This document shows, in pieces, positions 26,657 through 36,473 of a stretch of DNA of 64,000 nucleotides. The stretch's first letter is position 1; every line of letters starts with the position of its first letter. The stretch comes from Bacteriovoracaceae bacterium (GTDB lineage: Bacteria > Bdellovibrionota > Bacteriovoracia > Bacteriovoracales > Bacteriovoracaceae): contig JAOARC010000050.1 in assembly GCA_025210745.1 (NCBI GenBank), forward strand, positions 186,001 to 250,000. The letters are read 5' to 3'. The notes beneath the pieces are model-generated. The model searched no databases. It saw only the letters and a program-made list of their open reading frames with translations, and was not told the DNA's origin. Both the position numbers and the translations under genes were made by a program.

Positions 26657-29600
26657 GTGAAGATTTTTAATATTTATTTTCTCACCCTTATTTTACTTAC
26701 TGTATCATCCTGTGATTTTTCAGGTGATGATAGCGCTGGAACTTTATTTTCAGGGCATCTAGCAAGAGCAAATAAATATACTGTAACAACGTTAAACTCT
26801 GCGAACTATAAAGAGGGAGATACGATATCTTTTACTCTCGAACATCCTGTTACTCAAATTGTAACGGGCACCCCCAGGCTTTTATTGGATATTGGGGGTA
26901 CAACTGTTTATGCCAATTACACTTCTGGAGATGGTACAAGATTTTTAACCTTTGATTATACTGTATCTGCTACAGATAATGATAATGATGGGATTGAACT
27001 TTCTTCTAGTATTGATTTAAATGGTGGATCTCTAACTTTTGATACAATTGGTGGAATTCAATCTTCTAATATAACAATAACTGCACCCAATTTAAACTCT
27101 GTTTTAGTCGATACGATAGACCCTAATATTACTTTGGTTAGCGCCCCTAGTGATGGTACATATTTTCAGAACCAAATCATTCAATATATTGTTCTCGTTG
27201 ACGAAGTTGTTACTGTTAGTGGATCACCAAGAATATCTTTAAATATAGGTGGATCAACAAGTTATGCAACTTATATTACAGGATCTGGAACAACGACTTT
27301 ATTATTTCAAAAGGTTGTTTCAGCTTTAGACATTGATAATGATGGGATTGAAGTAAGCTCTCCAATCGAGCTAAATTCCGGTTCAATTGTAGATGCTGCA
27401 GGAAATGAGCTTGGATTAGTTTTTGCTGATACACACTTAAGTCCACCTCTATCAAATATTAATATCAGTGGTAACACGCCATATATTACAAGTATTATAC
27501 CTCCGACTAATGGAAACTATACAACTGGAACAAATATAGATATTACAGTTATATATAATGAGAACGTTGATGTAACGGGAACTCCAGCTATCACAACGAC
27601 TCTATCTAGTGGCTCAATCAACCTTTCGTATATATCAGGATCAGGCTCAACAAACTTACTCTTCAGATATACTGTAACCGCATTAGATAATGATAATGAT
27701 GGAATTCAAATTAACTCTCCAATTATTCTATCGGGAGGTACAATACAAAATACTTCTTCAACTGATGCAAATTTAAATTTTACTAATCCTACAACACCCA
27801 GTGTTTACATTAATCAATCAATTGCATCTGTCACAATAGATTCGATGAGTCCCATAAACTTAGCTAATGCTGGTGTATATACAATGACAGGAAATTGTAC
27901 AGAAAATGGAACAGCTGTAAATGTTGATATTGGAGGTGTTACAGGTAGTGATACATGTGGGTCAGGAACTTATTCAGTAACATTAAATGTAACTGGTGTA
28001 GCAGATAATGCAAGTGTTGCTGTTACGGCTGATCACGCAACAGCAACTGGGGCGACTGCAACTGTACTAAAAGATGTTATTCCTCCTACAACAGCATCAT
28101 TAGATGCTCTTAGTGATATAAATGTAGCAAACTCTACTTCATATGCTTTTACTGGAACTTGTTCTGAAGATACTGAAAACATAACTTATACTATTGGAGC
28201 ATTAACAAGTACGACAACTTGTTCTACAACAACTTTTTCATTTTCTTCAGTTGATGTTTCAAGTGAAGCAGATTCAGCAACTTTTGCAATTTCGATCGAG
28301 CACTTTGATGCTGCCGGAAATAGCTCAACAGATTCTGGTACAGTTGTTAAAGATACAGCTTTACCAACTGTAACGATTACCAGCTCTCCAGATATTTCAA
28401 ATGCAAATGTAACTTCATACCAAGTAATTGGTACTTGTTCTGAAAATGGGCAAACTGTAACAGTTGATATTGGAGGGATAACGGATACTCCCACTTGTTC
28501 TTCTAGTACATTTTTAACCTCATCACTGGATGTATCATCTCTAGCTGATGGAAGTGTTACCATTACAGCAACCCATGCAAAAACAAATGGTAATTCAAAT
28601 TCAGATACAACAAGTGTGACAAAAGATTTAACTCCAACTGTTGCAATCACAACGCCAGCTGATGATATTGATAGCTCTAATGAAACTTCTTATTCTATTT
28701 TAGGAACATGTTCTGAAAATGGTGTTGATGTTGATATTGATGTTGGAGGTGTTACAAAAACAGTTCTTTGCTCAAGTGGAGCTTGGACAAGTGGAACTCT
28801 AGATGTTTCAGGCGTTTCTGATGGAACAGTGACAATTACAGCAGATCATTCTACTGCAACTCAATCAAGTACAACAGTTAATAAAGACTCTGCTGCAGAA
28901 GTTGTAACAATAACTTCTGCTCCTGATATTTCAGGTGGAAATGAAACGGCTTATACAGTTTCTGGAACATGTACAACAAACTCTTCAGCAGTAACTGTTG
29001 ATATTGGTGGATTAAGTTTTACTCCTACATGTACATCAAATGCATGGTCAACTGGAGTTGTAGATGTATCATCTCTAGCAGATGGCACAATAACAATTAC
29101 TGCAGATCACACCACTGCAACAGGGGCTTCTACTTCAGTTAATAAGGATACAACATCTCCAACAGTCGATTCATTATCAGTTGCAACAACTTTATCTGAT
29201 TCAGCAGACATTACATGGAATTTAAATGATCCAGGTGGATTTACAATTGATGATTACATTATCAATTATAGAGTAAAAGGTAGTTCTACATGGTTGCCAT
29301 TTGCTGATGGTGTATCAACAGCAACAAGTGCAACAGTCACTGGATTAACAGAATCAACAACATATGAGTTTAGAGTAAATGTTCAATACAATACAACTAA
29401 TAACTCCCCTTGGTCTAATACCACTGAAGGTGAAACATTACCAAACTCAAGCTATATTGGTCCAAATAAAGCCATGAATATTGGTGGAGCAACCTCTAGT
29501 ACTGTTGCCGCTTTTCAAGATGGTACAAATATTACTTTAAATGGTTCAGCTCTAGTTACTTTAAATAAAGGGCAAACGCATACTTTTACATCCGCTCAGT

Positions 29601-30502
29601 TTGATATTATTGATGCAGATAAACCTATTTTTACAGCCGGTAGAAGAGGCTCTGGTGGTGATGTAAATAAAGCAAATGTTGCATGGAACCCAAGTGCTTG
29701 GGGTGGTAAAGAATTCTCATTTAATGCTATTAGATATAACGCTCAAAAGCTTCACGTATTTGCTCTTGAAGATGCAACTGTAGAAATTAAACAAGGTAGT
29801 ACCGTTTTAACTTCTGCAACAGTTACTGAAGGAAATGGAACTACTCTAAGTTGGTCCGTATACGGAAGTTATCAAGTTATATCAAGTGGAGCTATCTTAG
29901 CATTTCATGCTTCAAATAATACTGTTGATCCAAAACCACTACCCCCTAGTTCATTAGAGATTATTGGTTTTCCATCAAACTCAATGAGAATTACAACAGA
30001 TGAAGATAGTACAAACTATACACTAAGACATTCAGATTCAACTCTTACAACTGGATCTATGAACAAAGCAGATTCTATAACTGTTAATGGTCTTGGAAGT
30101 CCAAGAAGTTACTATCAAGGAGAATCTTTATTAGTAACTTCTGATAAAAAAGTTAGTGGTGCTAGCTTTGCTGATTCAAATGGTTCTTGTGCAGCAGCCT
30201 TTTTACCAACGAATCTAATGAAGAAAAAATATATTATAAATGTTTCTGCTGATTATGTTGCTTGTGCAAGTAAAGCATCGGGAACAATTAATGTTATAGA
30301 CTCTAGTGATACAACAATTGCGACTTTAACTTTAACTAGAACAGGTTCAGATTCAAATGCACCATATAGAGCAAGAAGAGCAACATCTGCAGCAGGACTT
30401 AGATTTGTTTCTACTGTACCAATGGCCTGTTGGTATCAACCCAATACAGATACAGGAGCAGCAGATAGAGATGAAACTGTTATGTATGGAACTGACGATT
30501 AA
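26657..30502 (+). CDS. large surface lipoprotein with tandem Ig-like repeats and a fibronectin III domain
   Basis: 1281 residues from a GTG start. Lipobox SSCD gives lipidated Cys19. Residues ~35-385 hold three repeats with GTPRLLLDIGG and DNDNDGIE motifs. Residues ~395-830 hold five 80-90-residue Ig-like repeats, each with GTC-S-ENG and a second Cys about 25 residues on (likely a disulfide), each ending near ITADH and a KD linker. A fibronectin type III domain covers ~835-930. The last ~350 residues form a unique domain with WYQP near the end. Probably an adhesin or surface-contact protein; no other family is certain. Confidence 0.85.
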   Translation: MKIFNIYFLTLILLTVSSCDFSGDDSAGTLFSGHLARANKYTVTTLNSANYKEGDTISFTLEHPVTQIVTGTPRLLLDIGGTTVYANYTSGDGTRFLTFDYTVSATDNDNDGIELSSSIDLNGGSLTFDTIGGIQSSNITITAPNLNSVLVDTIDPNITLVSAPSDGTYFQNQIIQYIVLVDEVVTVSGSPRISLNIGGSTSYATYITGSGTTTLLFQKVVSALDIDNDGIEVSSPIELNSGSIVDAAGNELGLVFADTHLSPPLSNINISGNTPYITSIIPPTNGNYTTGTNIDITVIYNENVDVTGTPAITTTLSSGSINLSYISGSGSTNLLFRYTVTALDNDNDGIQINSPIILSGGTIQNTSSTDANLNFTNPTTPSVYINQSIASVTIDSMSPINLANAGVYTMTGNCTENGTAVNVDIGGVTGSDTCGSGTYSVTLNVTGVADNASVAVTADHATATGATATVLKDVIPPTTASLDALSDINVANSTSYAFTGTCSEDTENITYTIGALTSTTTCSTTTFSFSSVDVSSEADSATFAISIEHFDAAGNSSTDSGTVVKDTALPTVTITSSPDISNANVTSYQVIGTCSENGQTVTVDIGGITDTPTCSSSTFLTSSLDVSSLADGSVTITATHAKTNGNSNSDTTSVTKDLTPTVAITTPADDIDSSNETSYSILGTCSENGVDVDIDVGGVTKTVLCSSGAWTSGTLDVSGVSDGTVTITADHSTATQSSTTVNKDSAAEVVTITSAPDISGGNETAYTVSGTCTTNSSAVTVDIGGLSFTPTCTSNAWSTGVVDVSSLADGTITITADHTTATGASTSVNKDTTSPTVDSLSVATTLSDSADITWNLNDPGGFTIDDYIINYRVKGSSTWLPFADGVSTATSATVTGLTESTTYEFRVNVQYNTTNNSPWSNTTEGETLPNSSYIGPNKAMNIGGATSSTVAAFQDGTNITLNGSALVTLNKGQTHTFTSAQFDIIDADKPIFTAGRRGSGGDVNKANVAWNPSAWGGKEFSFNAIRYNAQKLHVFALEDATVEIKQGSTVLTSATVTEGNGTTLSWSVYGSYQVISSGAILAFHASNNTVDPKPLPPSSLEIIGFPSNSMRITTDEDSTNYTLRHSDSTLTTGSMNKADSITVNGLGSPRSYYQGESLLVTSDKKVSGASFADSNGSCAAAFLPTNLMKKKYIINVSADYVACASKASGTINVIDSSDTTIATLTLTRTGSDSNAPYRARRATSAAGLRFVSTVPMACWYQPNTDTGAADRDETVMYGTDD

Positions 30503-30504
30503 AA

Positions 30505-30534
30505 AAGCCACTCATCTGAGTGGCTTAAATTTTT
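30505..30534. terminator. bidirectional rho-independent terminator
   Basis: AAGCCACTCA (30505-30514) and TGAGTGGCTT (30517-30526) form a near-perfect stem followed by AAATTTTT on the plus strand and preceded by an A-run that becomes a T-run on the minus strand. It sits between the converging repeat lipoprotein and leucine dehydrogenase genes and can serve both. Confidence 0.85.
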
Positions 30535-31654
30535 AAAGTTTATTGTGTCTTGCTTTTGAGCCAGGAAATCTATGATCAGATCCTCTTCCAAGATAAGTTG
30601 TTTGAATCTTTCTCATAGACTCTAACCTTTCTTCAGCTAAAACATCCGCTGCTTTGTTAACAGGGATATTTTGCTCATCAGCGATTGCAAAAATATGTAA
30701 TGTTGTATCATAAATTGTATCAATCATTCTTCTAGATTTAGAATCATTCCAACCTTCAAATTCAATTGAAACGTTCATTAATCCACCAGCATTAATTAAA
30801 TAATCTGGAGCATAAAGAATTCCTCTATCCTTAAGCTCTTGACCGTGTCTATCTTCTTTAAGTTGATTATTAGCTGCACCACTTACGACCTTACACTTTA
30901 GTCTTCCAATAGTATCATCATTAACAGTTGCACCTAATGCACATGGAGCATAGATATCCATATCAACATCATAAATAGCATCTGGAGCTACAAATTCAGC
31001 ACTTGGAAATGCTTCTTTAAATTGAGCAATATTATCTTCTCTAACATCAGTGAAAATCATTTTTCCACCATCTTCGTTAATTAATTTTCCAAGTTCAAAA
31101 CCTACATGGCCTACACCTTGAATAGCGATAACTTTATCTTTTACAGACTTAGATCCCCAAGTTTTCATAGCACTTGCTTGCATTCCTCTAAATACACCTA
31201 AAGCCGTATATGGAGCTGGGTTACCAGAACCACCGTGAGCTTTAGCAACACCACAAACAAAGTTTGTCTCTGTATAAATATGGTCAATATCATCAACAGT
31301 AATGTTTACATCTTCAGCAGAAATATATCTTCCGTTTAATGATTCAATATATCTTCCGTAAGCTCTAAATAATGCTTCAGACTTATCTGTTTTTGGGTCC
31401 CCAATAATAACAGCTTTACCACCACCAAGATTTAACCCCGATACAGCAGCCTTATAAGTCATACCTCTTGAAAGTCTTAAAACATCCTCAACAGCTTCAT
31501 CAATACTTGCATAAGGCCACATTCTTGTTCCACCTAAAGCAGGTCCCAATGTTGTATCATGAATAGCTACGATAGCTTTTAGGCCAGAAGATTCATCACT
31601 AAAAAAAACAACTTCTTCATGTCCCATTGAGTATAACTTTTCAAAAGTTAGCAT
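30533..31654 (-). CDS. ldh: leucine dehydrogenase (Glu/Leu/Phe/Val dehydrogenase family)
   Basis: 373 residues, typical length. It oxidatively deaminates leucine, valine and isoleucine to 2-oxoacids with NAD. Substrate and catalytic lysines are Lys68 (MTYKAA) and Lys80 (NLGGGKAVIIGDP); the Rossmann loop GVGHVGFELGK lies near residue 184. Highly similar in pattern to Bacillus leucine dehydrogenases; phenylalanine or valine preference cannot be excluded. Its products are the substrates of the fused E1 at 19.5-21.7 kb. Strong AAGGAG ribosome site. Divergent from the ferredoxin gene. Confidence 0.92.
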   Translation of the reverse strand: MLTFEKLYSMGHEEVVFFSDESSGLKAIVAIHDTTLGPALGGTRMWPYASIDEAVEDVLRLSRGMTYKAAVSGLNLGGGKAVIIGDPKTDKSEALFRAYGRYIESLNGRYISAEDVNITVDDIDHIYTETNFVCGVAKAHGGSGNPAPYTALGVFRGMQASAMKTWGSKSVKDKVIAIQGVGHVGFELGKLINEDGGKMIFTDVREDNIAQFKEAFPSAEFVAPDAIYDVDMDIYAPCALGATVNDDTIGRLKCKVVSGAANNQLKEDRHGQELKDRGILYAPDYLINAGGLMNVSIEFEGWNDSKSRRMIDTIYDTTLHIFAIADEQNIPVNKAADVLAEERLESMRKIQTTYLGRGSDHRFPGSKARHNKL

Positions 31655-31733
31655 TATATAACTCCTTGTAATTTATTAATTTCAAAAGTAAAATTTTCAC
31701 TAATATATATAGATGGACAAGGGTAAAAGTAAT

Positions 31734-32045
31734 ATGCACAACGTGTCATATAAAGACAAAAATTCGACATTTTCAGTATCAGATAAAGAGGTTTTATTTA
31801 ACGCATTGGATGATCAAGGAGAAACACTACCTCATGGATGCCTAGCTGGCTCTTGTGGTGTGTGTAAAGTTGAAATAATCCAAGGACACGAAAATCTCAA
31901 CCCTATGAGTATGATCGAAGAAAATACTATTGAAGCTGTAAAACAAAATTTAATAAAAATAGACCCACACTTTGACTCATCTAAACATATTAGACTTTCA
32001 TGCAGAGCAAAGGTCTGCGGTGATATTGAATTTAAAGCTGTTTAA
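31734..32045 (+). CDS. 2Fe-2S ferredoxin
   Basis: 103 residues from the ATG at 31734, preferred over the ATG at 31713 because AAGGG lies about ten bases upstream. The plant/adrenodoxin-type cluster ligands are Cys36, Cys41 and Cys44 (CLAGSCGVC) and Cys90 (LSCRAK), with an extra Cys95. It carries single electrons in the cytoplasm; its partner is unknown and no reductase is adjacent. The 3' end shares TTAA with the convergent CBS-domain membrane protein gene. Confidence 0.88.
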   Translation: MHNVSYKDKNSTFSVSDKEVLFNALDDQGETLPHGCLAGSCGVCKVEIIQGHENLNPMSMIEENTIEAVKQNLIKIDPHFDSSKHIRLSCRAKVCGDIEFKAV

Positions 32046-33337
32046 TCTTCATCTTTAGCTGGATCAGAATGATTTTCACCATCAATACTCTCAATGAGAA
32101 CTCGTTCAATTTCGCTCTCAACTACTTTTAATAACTTAAAAGATAAACCTTCCCAAAAAAGAACATTTCCTTGCTTGGGAAAACTATTACCTAACATATC
32201 GAGAAGAAAACCTCTTAAAGTTGAATAATTATCATTCAAAGGAATTTTGATATTATAGTCATTATATAAATCTCTAAGAGATAATGAGCCCTCAACTTCA
32301 AGACCTTCATCTAAAAAACCTGGCTTTACATCAGGTGCTGCATCATCTTCATCATCATGCTCATCAACAATTTCTCCAAAAATTTCTTCCATGATATCTT
32401 CTAATGTGACAATCCCCACAACAAGGCCATTTTCATCTTTAACTAAAGCTAAGTGGACTTTCTTCTTATTCATATGATCAAATACAGCTTGTATTTTCAT
32501 ATGTTCATATACAAAAAATGGTTCATTTAAGTATTTTCTAACATCAAAGTCAGACCTTTGATCATCATTAATAAAAGCAAGATCTTTTAAGTGTAAAAAA
32601 CCTAAAATAGTATCTAAATTTTCTTCATAAACTGGATATCGACTATGAGAAACTTCTTTAAAAAGATTCATTATTTCCTGAAAACTCCAATCTTCTCCTA
32701 TAGCATGAACATTAGATCTAGGAACCATAATATCTTTAACTTTAATAGTCGGAAATTCTAAAATAGAATTTAATAAGTCTATTTGCTTTGAATCAATTGA
32801 GTTTTCACTTTCTGCTTCTTTAACCATAAATTCAATGTCATCTTTCGTAACAAGCCTTTCATTTAAAGTTGCATTATCCCCTAAAACGGCTTCTATAATA
32901 AACATAAAAAGCTTCACTATTGGAAACATAACAAAATAAAAGACCTGTAAAACCCTGATCATAGGTACAGCAAATTTTTCTGCATGATTACGAGCAAAAG
33001 TCTTTGGAATAATTTCTCCAAAAATAAGTATTAAAATTGTTGTAATACCAACACTATAAGATATTGCATCAGACTCAAAGTACCTCTGAGCAATTGTCGT
33101 TGCTAAAGACGCTACAAAAATATTTACAAAATTATTTCCAATTAAAATAGTTGTTAAGATTTCACTAGGTTTTTCCAGTAAAAACATATAGGCACTTGAT
33201 GGCTTATCAAAATCATCGATAAGCTGTTTAACTCTTTTAGCTGGGATACTAATTAATGCTGCCTCCGAGCCAGAAAAGAATGCAGATAATATAACTCCAA
33301 CAATAAAAACTGTTATTTCACTAAACTCACTGCTCAT
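32042..33337 (-). CDS. CNNM/CBS-domain membrane protein (HlyC/CorC family)
   Basis: 431 residues: residues ~1-150 form the DUF21/CNNM membrane domain with SAFFSGSEAALISIPAKRVKQL near the N-terminus, ~195-330 hold two CBS domains (IMVPRSNVHAI and VTLEDIMEEIFGEIVDEHD), and ~345-425 a CorC_HlyC domain. Family members bind adenosine nucleotides and Mg2+ and take part in magnesium efflux or resistance; older hemolysin labels are misleading. Acidic residues (DEHDDEDD) lie between CBS and C-terminal domains. Confidence 0.9.
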   Translation of the reverse strand: MSSEFSEITVFIVGVILSAFFSGSEAALISIPAKRVKQLIDDFDKPSSAYMFLLEKPSEILTTILIGNNFVNIFVASLATTIAQRYFESDAISYSVGITTILILIFGEIIPKTFARNHAEKFAVPMIRVLQVFYFVMFPIVKLFMFIIEAVLGDNATLNERLVTKDDIEFMVKEAESENSIDSKQIDLLNSILEFPTIKVKDIMVPRSNVHAIGEDWSFQEIMNLFKEVSHSRYPVYEENLDTILGFLHLKDLAFINDDQRSDFDVRKYLNEPFFVYEHMKIQAVFDHMNKKKVHLALVKDENGLVVGIVTLEDIMEEIFGEIVDEHDDEDDAAPDVKPGFLDEGLEVEGSLSLRDLYNDYNIKIPLNDNYSTLRGFLLDMLGNSFPKQGNVLFWEGLSFKLLKVVESEIERVLIESIDGENHSDPAKDED

Positions 33338-33469
33338 AAGAGTTTATCCACAAAAAATAAATTTACTTTAAAAAAATAAGACTGACGTTTATTGACCGGG
33401 GGCTCTATGATTAAACTCCTTAATTACTAATATATTCTTATTATACTATTAAAATCAGTTAAATCCAAC

Positions 33470-33865
33470 TTACAAATTTTCAATGATATCATACAAAAAA
33501 TTTACATTTTCAGGAGGTATATTAGCTTCTAACAGCTTGATTTTACTCACCTTAAACCAACCTTCAGTACAAAACTCTTCTTTATTACAGTCAAGTAAAT
33601 ATACATAAAATATAATTCTTGGATCTTTTGAATGTGAGTGAATTTTAATAAGTTCTAATTCATCAATAGTTTTCTCAACACCAACTTCTTCTTTAAGTTC
33701 TCTTAGCGCAGCATGAATTGGTTCTTCATTTATCTCAACTTTTCCACCCGGTATTTCTAATAAGCCTTCAAGCTCATCCGCAGTCGATCTCTTTTGCAAC
33801 CAAATACACTTTTCTTTTTTCGAAAAAGGAAGAACAAGTGAAATAAGTCTAAGTTTATCTTTCAT
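33470..33865 (-). CDS. Nudix hydrolase, MutT-like
   Basis: 131 residues. The Nudix box is complete: Gly41-x5-Glu47-x7-Arg55-Glu56-Leu57-x-Glu59-Glu60-x-Gly62. The length and the preceding LLEIPGGK resemble MutT-type 8-oxo-dGTP diphosphatases, which clean oxidised nucleotides, but substrate cannot be proven from the box. Its start overlaps the stop of the large secreted protein gene upstream by four bases on the same strand. Confidence 0.85.
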   Translation of the reverse strand: MKDKLRLISLVLPFSKKEKCIWLQKRSTADELEGLLEIPGGKVEINEEPIHAALRELKEEVGVEKTIDELELIKIHSHSKDPRIIFYVYLLDCNKEEFCTEGWFKVSKIKLLEANIPPENVNFLYDIIENL

Positions 33866-36411
33866 TCATTATCGGCCAGAGTTTTTTCAAGAGCAATTTC
33901 TATCGCTTTTAAAAATGACTTGTTATTAACTTGCTCTACGAGTTCTTCATCAAAAAGAAGTTCTTGTTTCATATCTGAGTTTTCTTTTGAATAAATTTGT
34001 GTTGAATCACTATTCATATAACTATTAAGTAACTCCTGAGCAGACTCATTTAAATTACTCTTTGCTATTTCTTTAGTCACATTATTATATTCTATTTTAT
34101 AAACATTGTTTTCTAACTTTATACTTAAAATAACATTCTCTTTTTTACTCTCATCAATAAGCTCTGCTATTGCACTAGAAAGAGAATCTATATTATCAGT
34201 ATCTAAACCTTTTATATTCTCTAACAAAAGAGTTGCTTTATTATTAAGCACATTATTCTTTGGGCTACTAACTCCTGAGCTTTGAGCTATATCAGCACGT
34301 TCCTGATAAGAATTTTGACTAAAGTCCACTCCAGGTTTTGAATTAGAATCATTAAGATTTTGAATAACAGAGTTATTTTCATATCCAGTAGTACTAGCAG
34401 GAACTCTTCCAGCTTGCCCGCTCGTTTGGCCTAAAGAAGTCAATTTTTCAGAAGAAGACTCTTTTAATTTTTTATTTTCATCTTTCAAATTTTTTATTTC
34501 TTCTTTCAAGTTAGAAATAAATTTTTCTTGCTTTTCTTTTTCTAAGCTTGCTATTTTGTTTTCTAGCTCTGCTATTTTAGCTTTATCTGAAACAGAAGCA
34601 TTTTGCATTTTAGCATCCATTAACTTAGAAATGCTTTTAAATTCTGTCTGCTCAGAATTACCATCTAGCAATTTACTAGTAGTTGGTACAACTTCTGTTT
34701 TTTCACCTTTCTTTTCGCCTGAGTGAGAATAATGAGCAAAGTTTTCAGAGTCATTATTAACTGTATCTATATTCTCATTGTTACTTTCACTAAAAATAGA
34801 ATCTTGTTTATTATCAAAGTCATCTTCATCTAAATTTTTGTCACTTATTAACTCGTTTTCACTAGTAGGATACAATGTATGATCAAAACCAATACTTGTA
34901 TCAATCATGTTTACTAAACTTGTGTTTTCCTCGATATCACTAGAAGTACCTCCCCCACTTATAGAGTTGTGAGTTATATCGTCTACTCCAGCTAGCACCA
35001 ACTCTAACTCTTCTTTCTTTTGATAAGCTTTTTCTATTTGAGCACGATTTATACACATATAATAATTTACTAATGACGAATCAAAAGTGCTCATTTTACG
35101 AAATAAAATACCATTTACAACTGTTTTATCCGTATTTATATTATATGCTTTTGCTTCCATGACCTGCTTTAAAATCTCTTTATCTTCAGCACAAACATTC
35201 TTTTCAATTTTTTCTTGAATAAAAGAACAGTATTTTTTTTCAATTTTTTTAGAAGAAAACTCAGTATTTTCTTTTTCAAGCTCTAGAACACTATCATGAA
35301 TAACTTTGGCTAAATCTTTTTCAATTGTTTTCGAATTAAATAAAAATTTCTTTTCTCTTGTGTAAAGGTTCTTGCACAAACCATCATTTAATGCATAATA
35401 AAGAGAAGGATTTTCTTCAATATAATGCCATACCAAAGGACTAACAAAATTTTTAAAAGGTTCAGAAGTATCTTTCTTTTTAAGTTTTCGACAGGCATTT
35501 CTCATTTTTTTGATATCAATATCTTTTACTTTAATATCTTTTAACGAGTTTCTTAAGTTTTTCCTATATTGCTTTTTTACCGCAGCAAGGTCTTGAACAC
35601 CTTTAATATCGTCATAATTAATATCTAGCTTATCTTTAATATTATCATCACTTTTATTCAAAAATTTATTAAATGATTCGATTGGATCTAAACCTGCAAA
35701 ATCTGCTCCAAAGATTGAATTAGGATCATCAATTTGTTTTTTAAAATAAGAAGATACTTTTTCCTGACACTTTAGAGGTAAGTTTTTCATCAACTTTTTA
35801 CATGGCTCTTCTACATCCTGTGTCCTTTTATCTAATTTTAAAAAGGCTAATTTTCGCTGTACATCCTCAAATAAATCAAGAAGATTGTCTTCTCTTTGAT
35901 CTTTAGCAAGAGATTTTAAAAAATCATCATATTTTTTCTTAAATCCACGAATAGAACTTCCTATACAAGAACGACAAGCTTTTTTCGAACCATAGATACC
36001 TTTTTCATAAAGTTCTTTTACTTCTCCAGCATTTGCAACTTTGGCCATTTCAACATTCGAATCAAAAAGAGTTTTCCCTACAATAGCGCTTAAACTACTT
36101 TCACCAACACCTTCAATAAATGATGGTTCTCTTACTCCTAACTTACAACTATTTCCCTTTAACTCTCTTTTACTATATTGCCTATTACGACTATGAAAAC
36201 AAACCTTATCTGTACTTGTATCCCTTTCGTACTTTAAAGAATCTGGTATTGCAATTTTATCATCTAACTTTAAACTTAGATCTAAAGTACTTCTTCCCTC
36301 ATACTTTTTTAATTCTATTTTCTCTCTTTTATTATCATTAGAAACTTCACTCACATTTTGAGAAAAACTAGAGAAAGCAAATAAATATAAAAAGAAAATT
36401 ACTTTAATCAA
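33862..36411 (-). CDS. large secreted protein of unknown function with coiled coil
   Basis: 849 residues from the TTG at 36411, chosen because AGGTG lies four bases upstream and it gives a clean signal peptide (MIKVIFFLYLFAFSSFSQ); a TTG twelve bases earlier is the alternative. Cys pairs are scattered through the N-terminal half (for example CRSC near 150). Residues ~610-660 form a strong coiled coil (LENKIASLEKEKQEK). The region ~470-760 is Ser/Asn/Asp-rich and probably disordered. No enzyme motif seen. It is divergent from the small-secreted-protein array across a 426-base gap. Confidence 0.75.
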   Translation of the reverse strand: MIKVIFFLYLFAFSSFSQNVSEVSNDNKREKIELKKYEGRSTLDLSLKLDDKIAIPDSLKYERDTSTDKVCFHSRNRQYSKRELKGNSCKLGVREPSFIEGVGESSLSAIVGKTLFDSNVEMAKVANAGEVKELYEKGIYGSKKACRSCIGSSIRGFKKKYDDFLKSLAKDQREDNLLDLFEDVQRKLAFLKLDKRTQDVEEPCKKLMKNLPLKCQEKVSSYFKKQIDDPNSIFGADFAGLDPIESFNKFLNKSDDNIKDKLDINYDDIKGVQDLAAVKKQYRKNLRNSLKDIKVKDIDIKKMRNACRKLKKKDTSEPFKNFVSPLVWHYIEENPSLYYALNDGLCKNLYTREKKFLFNSKTIEKDLAKVIHDSVLELEKENTEFSSKKIEKKYCSFIQEKIEKNVCAEDKEILKQVMEAKAYNINTDKTVVNGILFRKMSTFDSSLVNYYMCINRAQIEKAYQKKEELELVLAGVDDITHNSISGGGTSSDIEENTSLVNMIDTSIGFDHTLYPTSENELISDKNLDEDDFDNKQDSIFSESNNENIDTVNNDSENFAHYSHSGEKKGEKTEVVPTTSKLLDGNSEQTEFKSISKLMDAKMQNASVSDKAKIAELENKIASLEKEKQEKFISNLKEEIKNLKDENKKLKESSSEKLTSLGQTSGQAGRVPASTTGYENNSVIQNLNDSNSKPGVDFSQNSYQERADIAQSSGVSSPKNNVLNNKATLLLENIKGLDTDNIDSLSSAIAELIDESKKENVILSIKLENNVYKIEYNNVTKEIAKSNLNESAQELLNSYMNSDSTQIYSKENSDMKQELLFDEELVEQVNNKSFLKAIEIALEKTLADNE

Positions 36412-36445
36412 AAAACACCTCAAAAACCTTTTCGGATTTATTTAT

Positions 36446-36473
36446 ATTATATTAAGGGAATATTTGATCAAAT
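36446..36473 (-). promoter_or_regulatory. probable promoter and palindrome upstream of the large secreted protein gene
   Basis: On the minus strand TATAAT (36451-36446) lies about 35 bases before the TTG start. The perfect 12-bp palindrome ATTTGATCAAAT (36462-36473) covers the -35 area, a possible operator. Confidence 0.4.

Noticed and set aside
28186..28650. 154-residue open frame antisense to the repeat lipoprotein
   Set aside because: Shadow of the Thr/Ser/Val-rich repeats on the plus strand; no ribosome site and no independent protein features.
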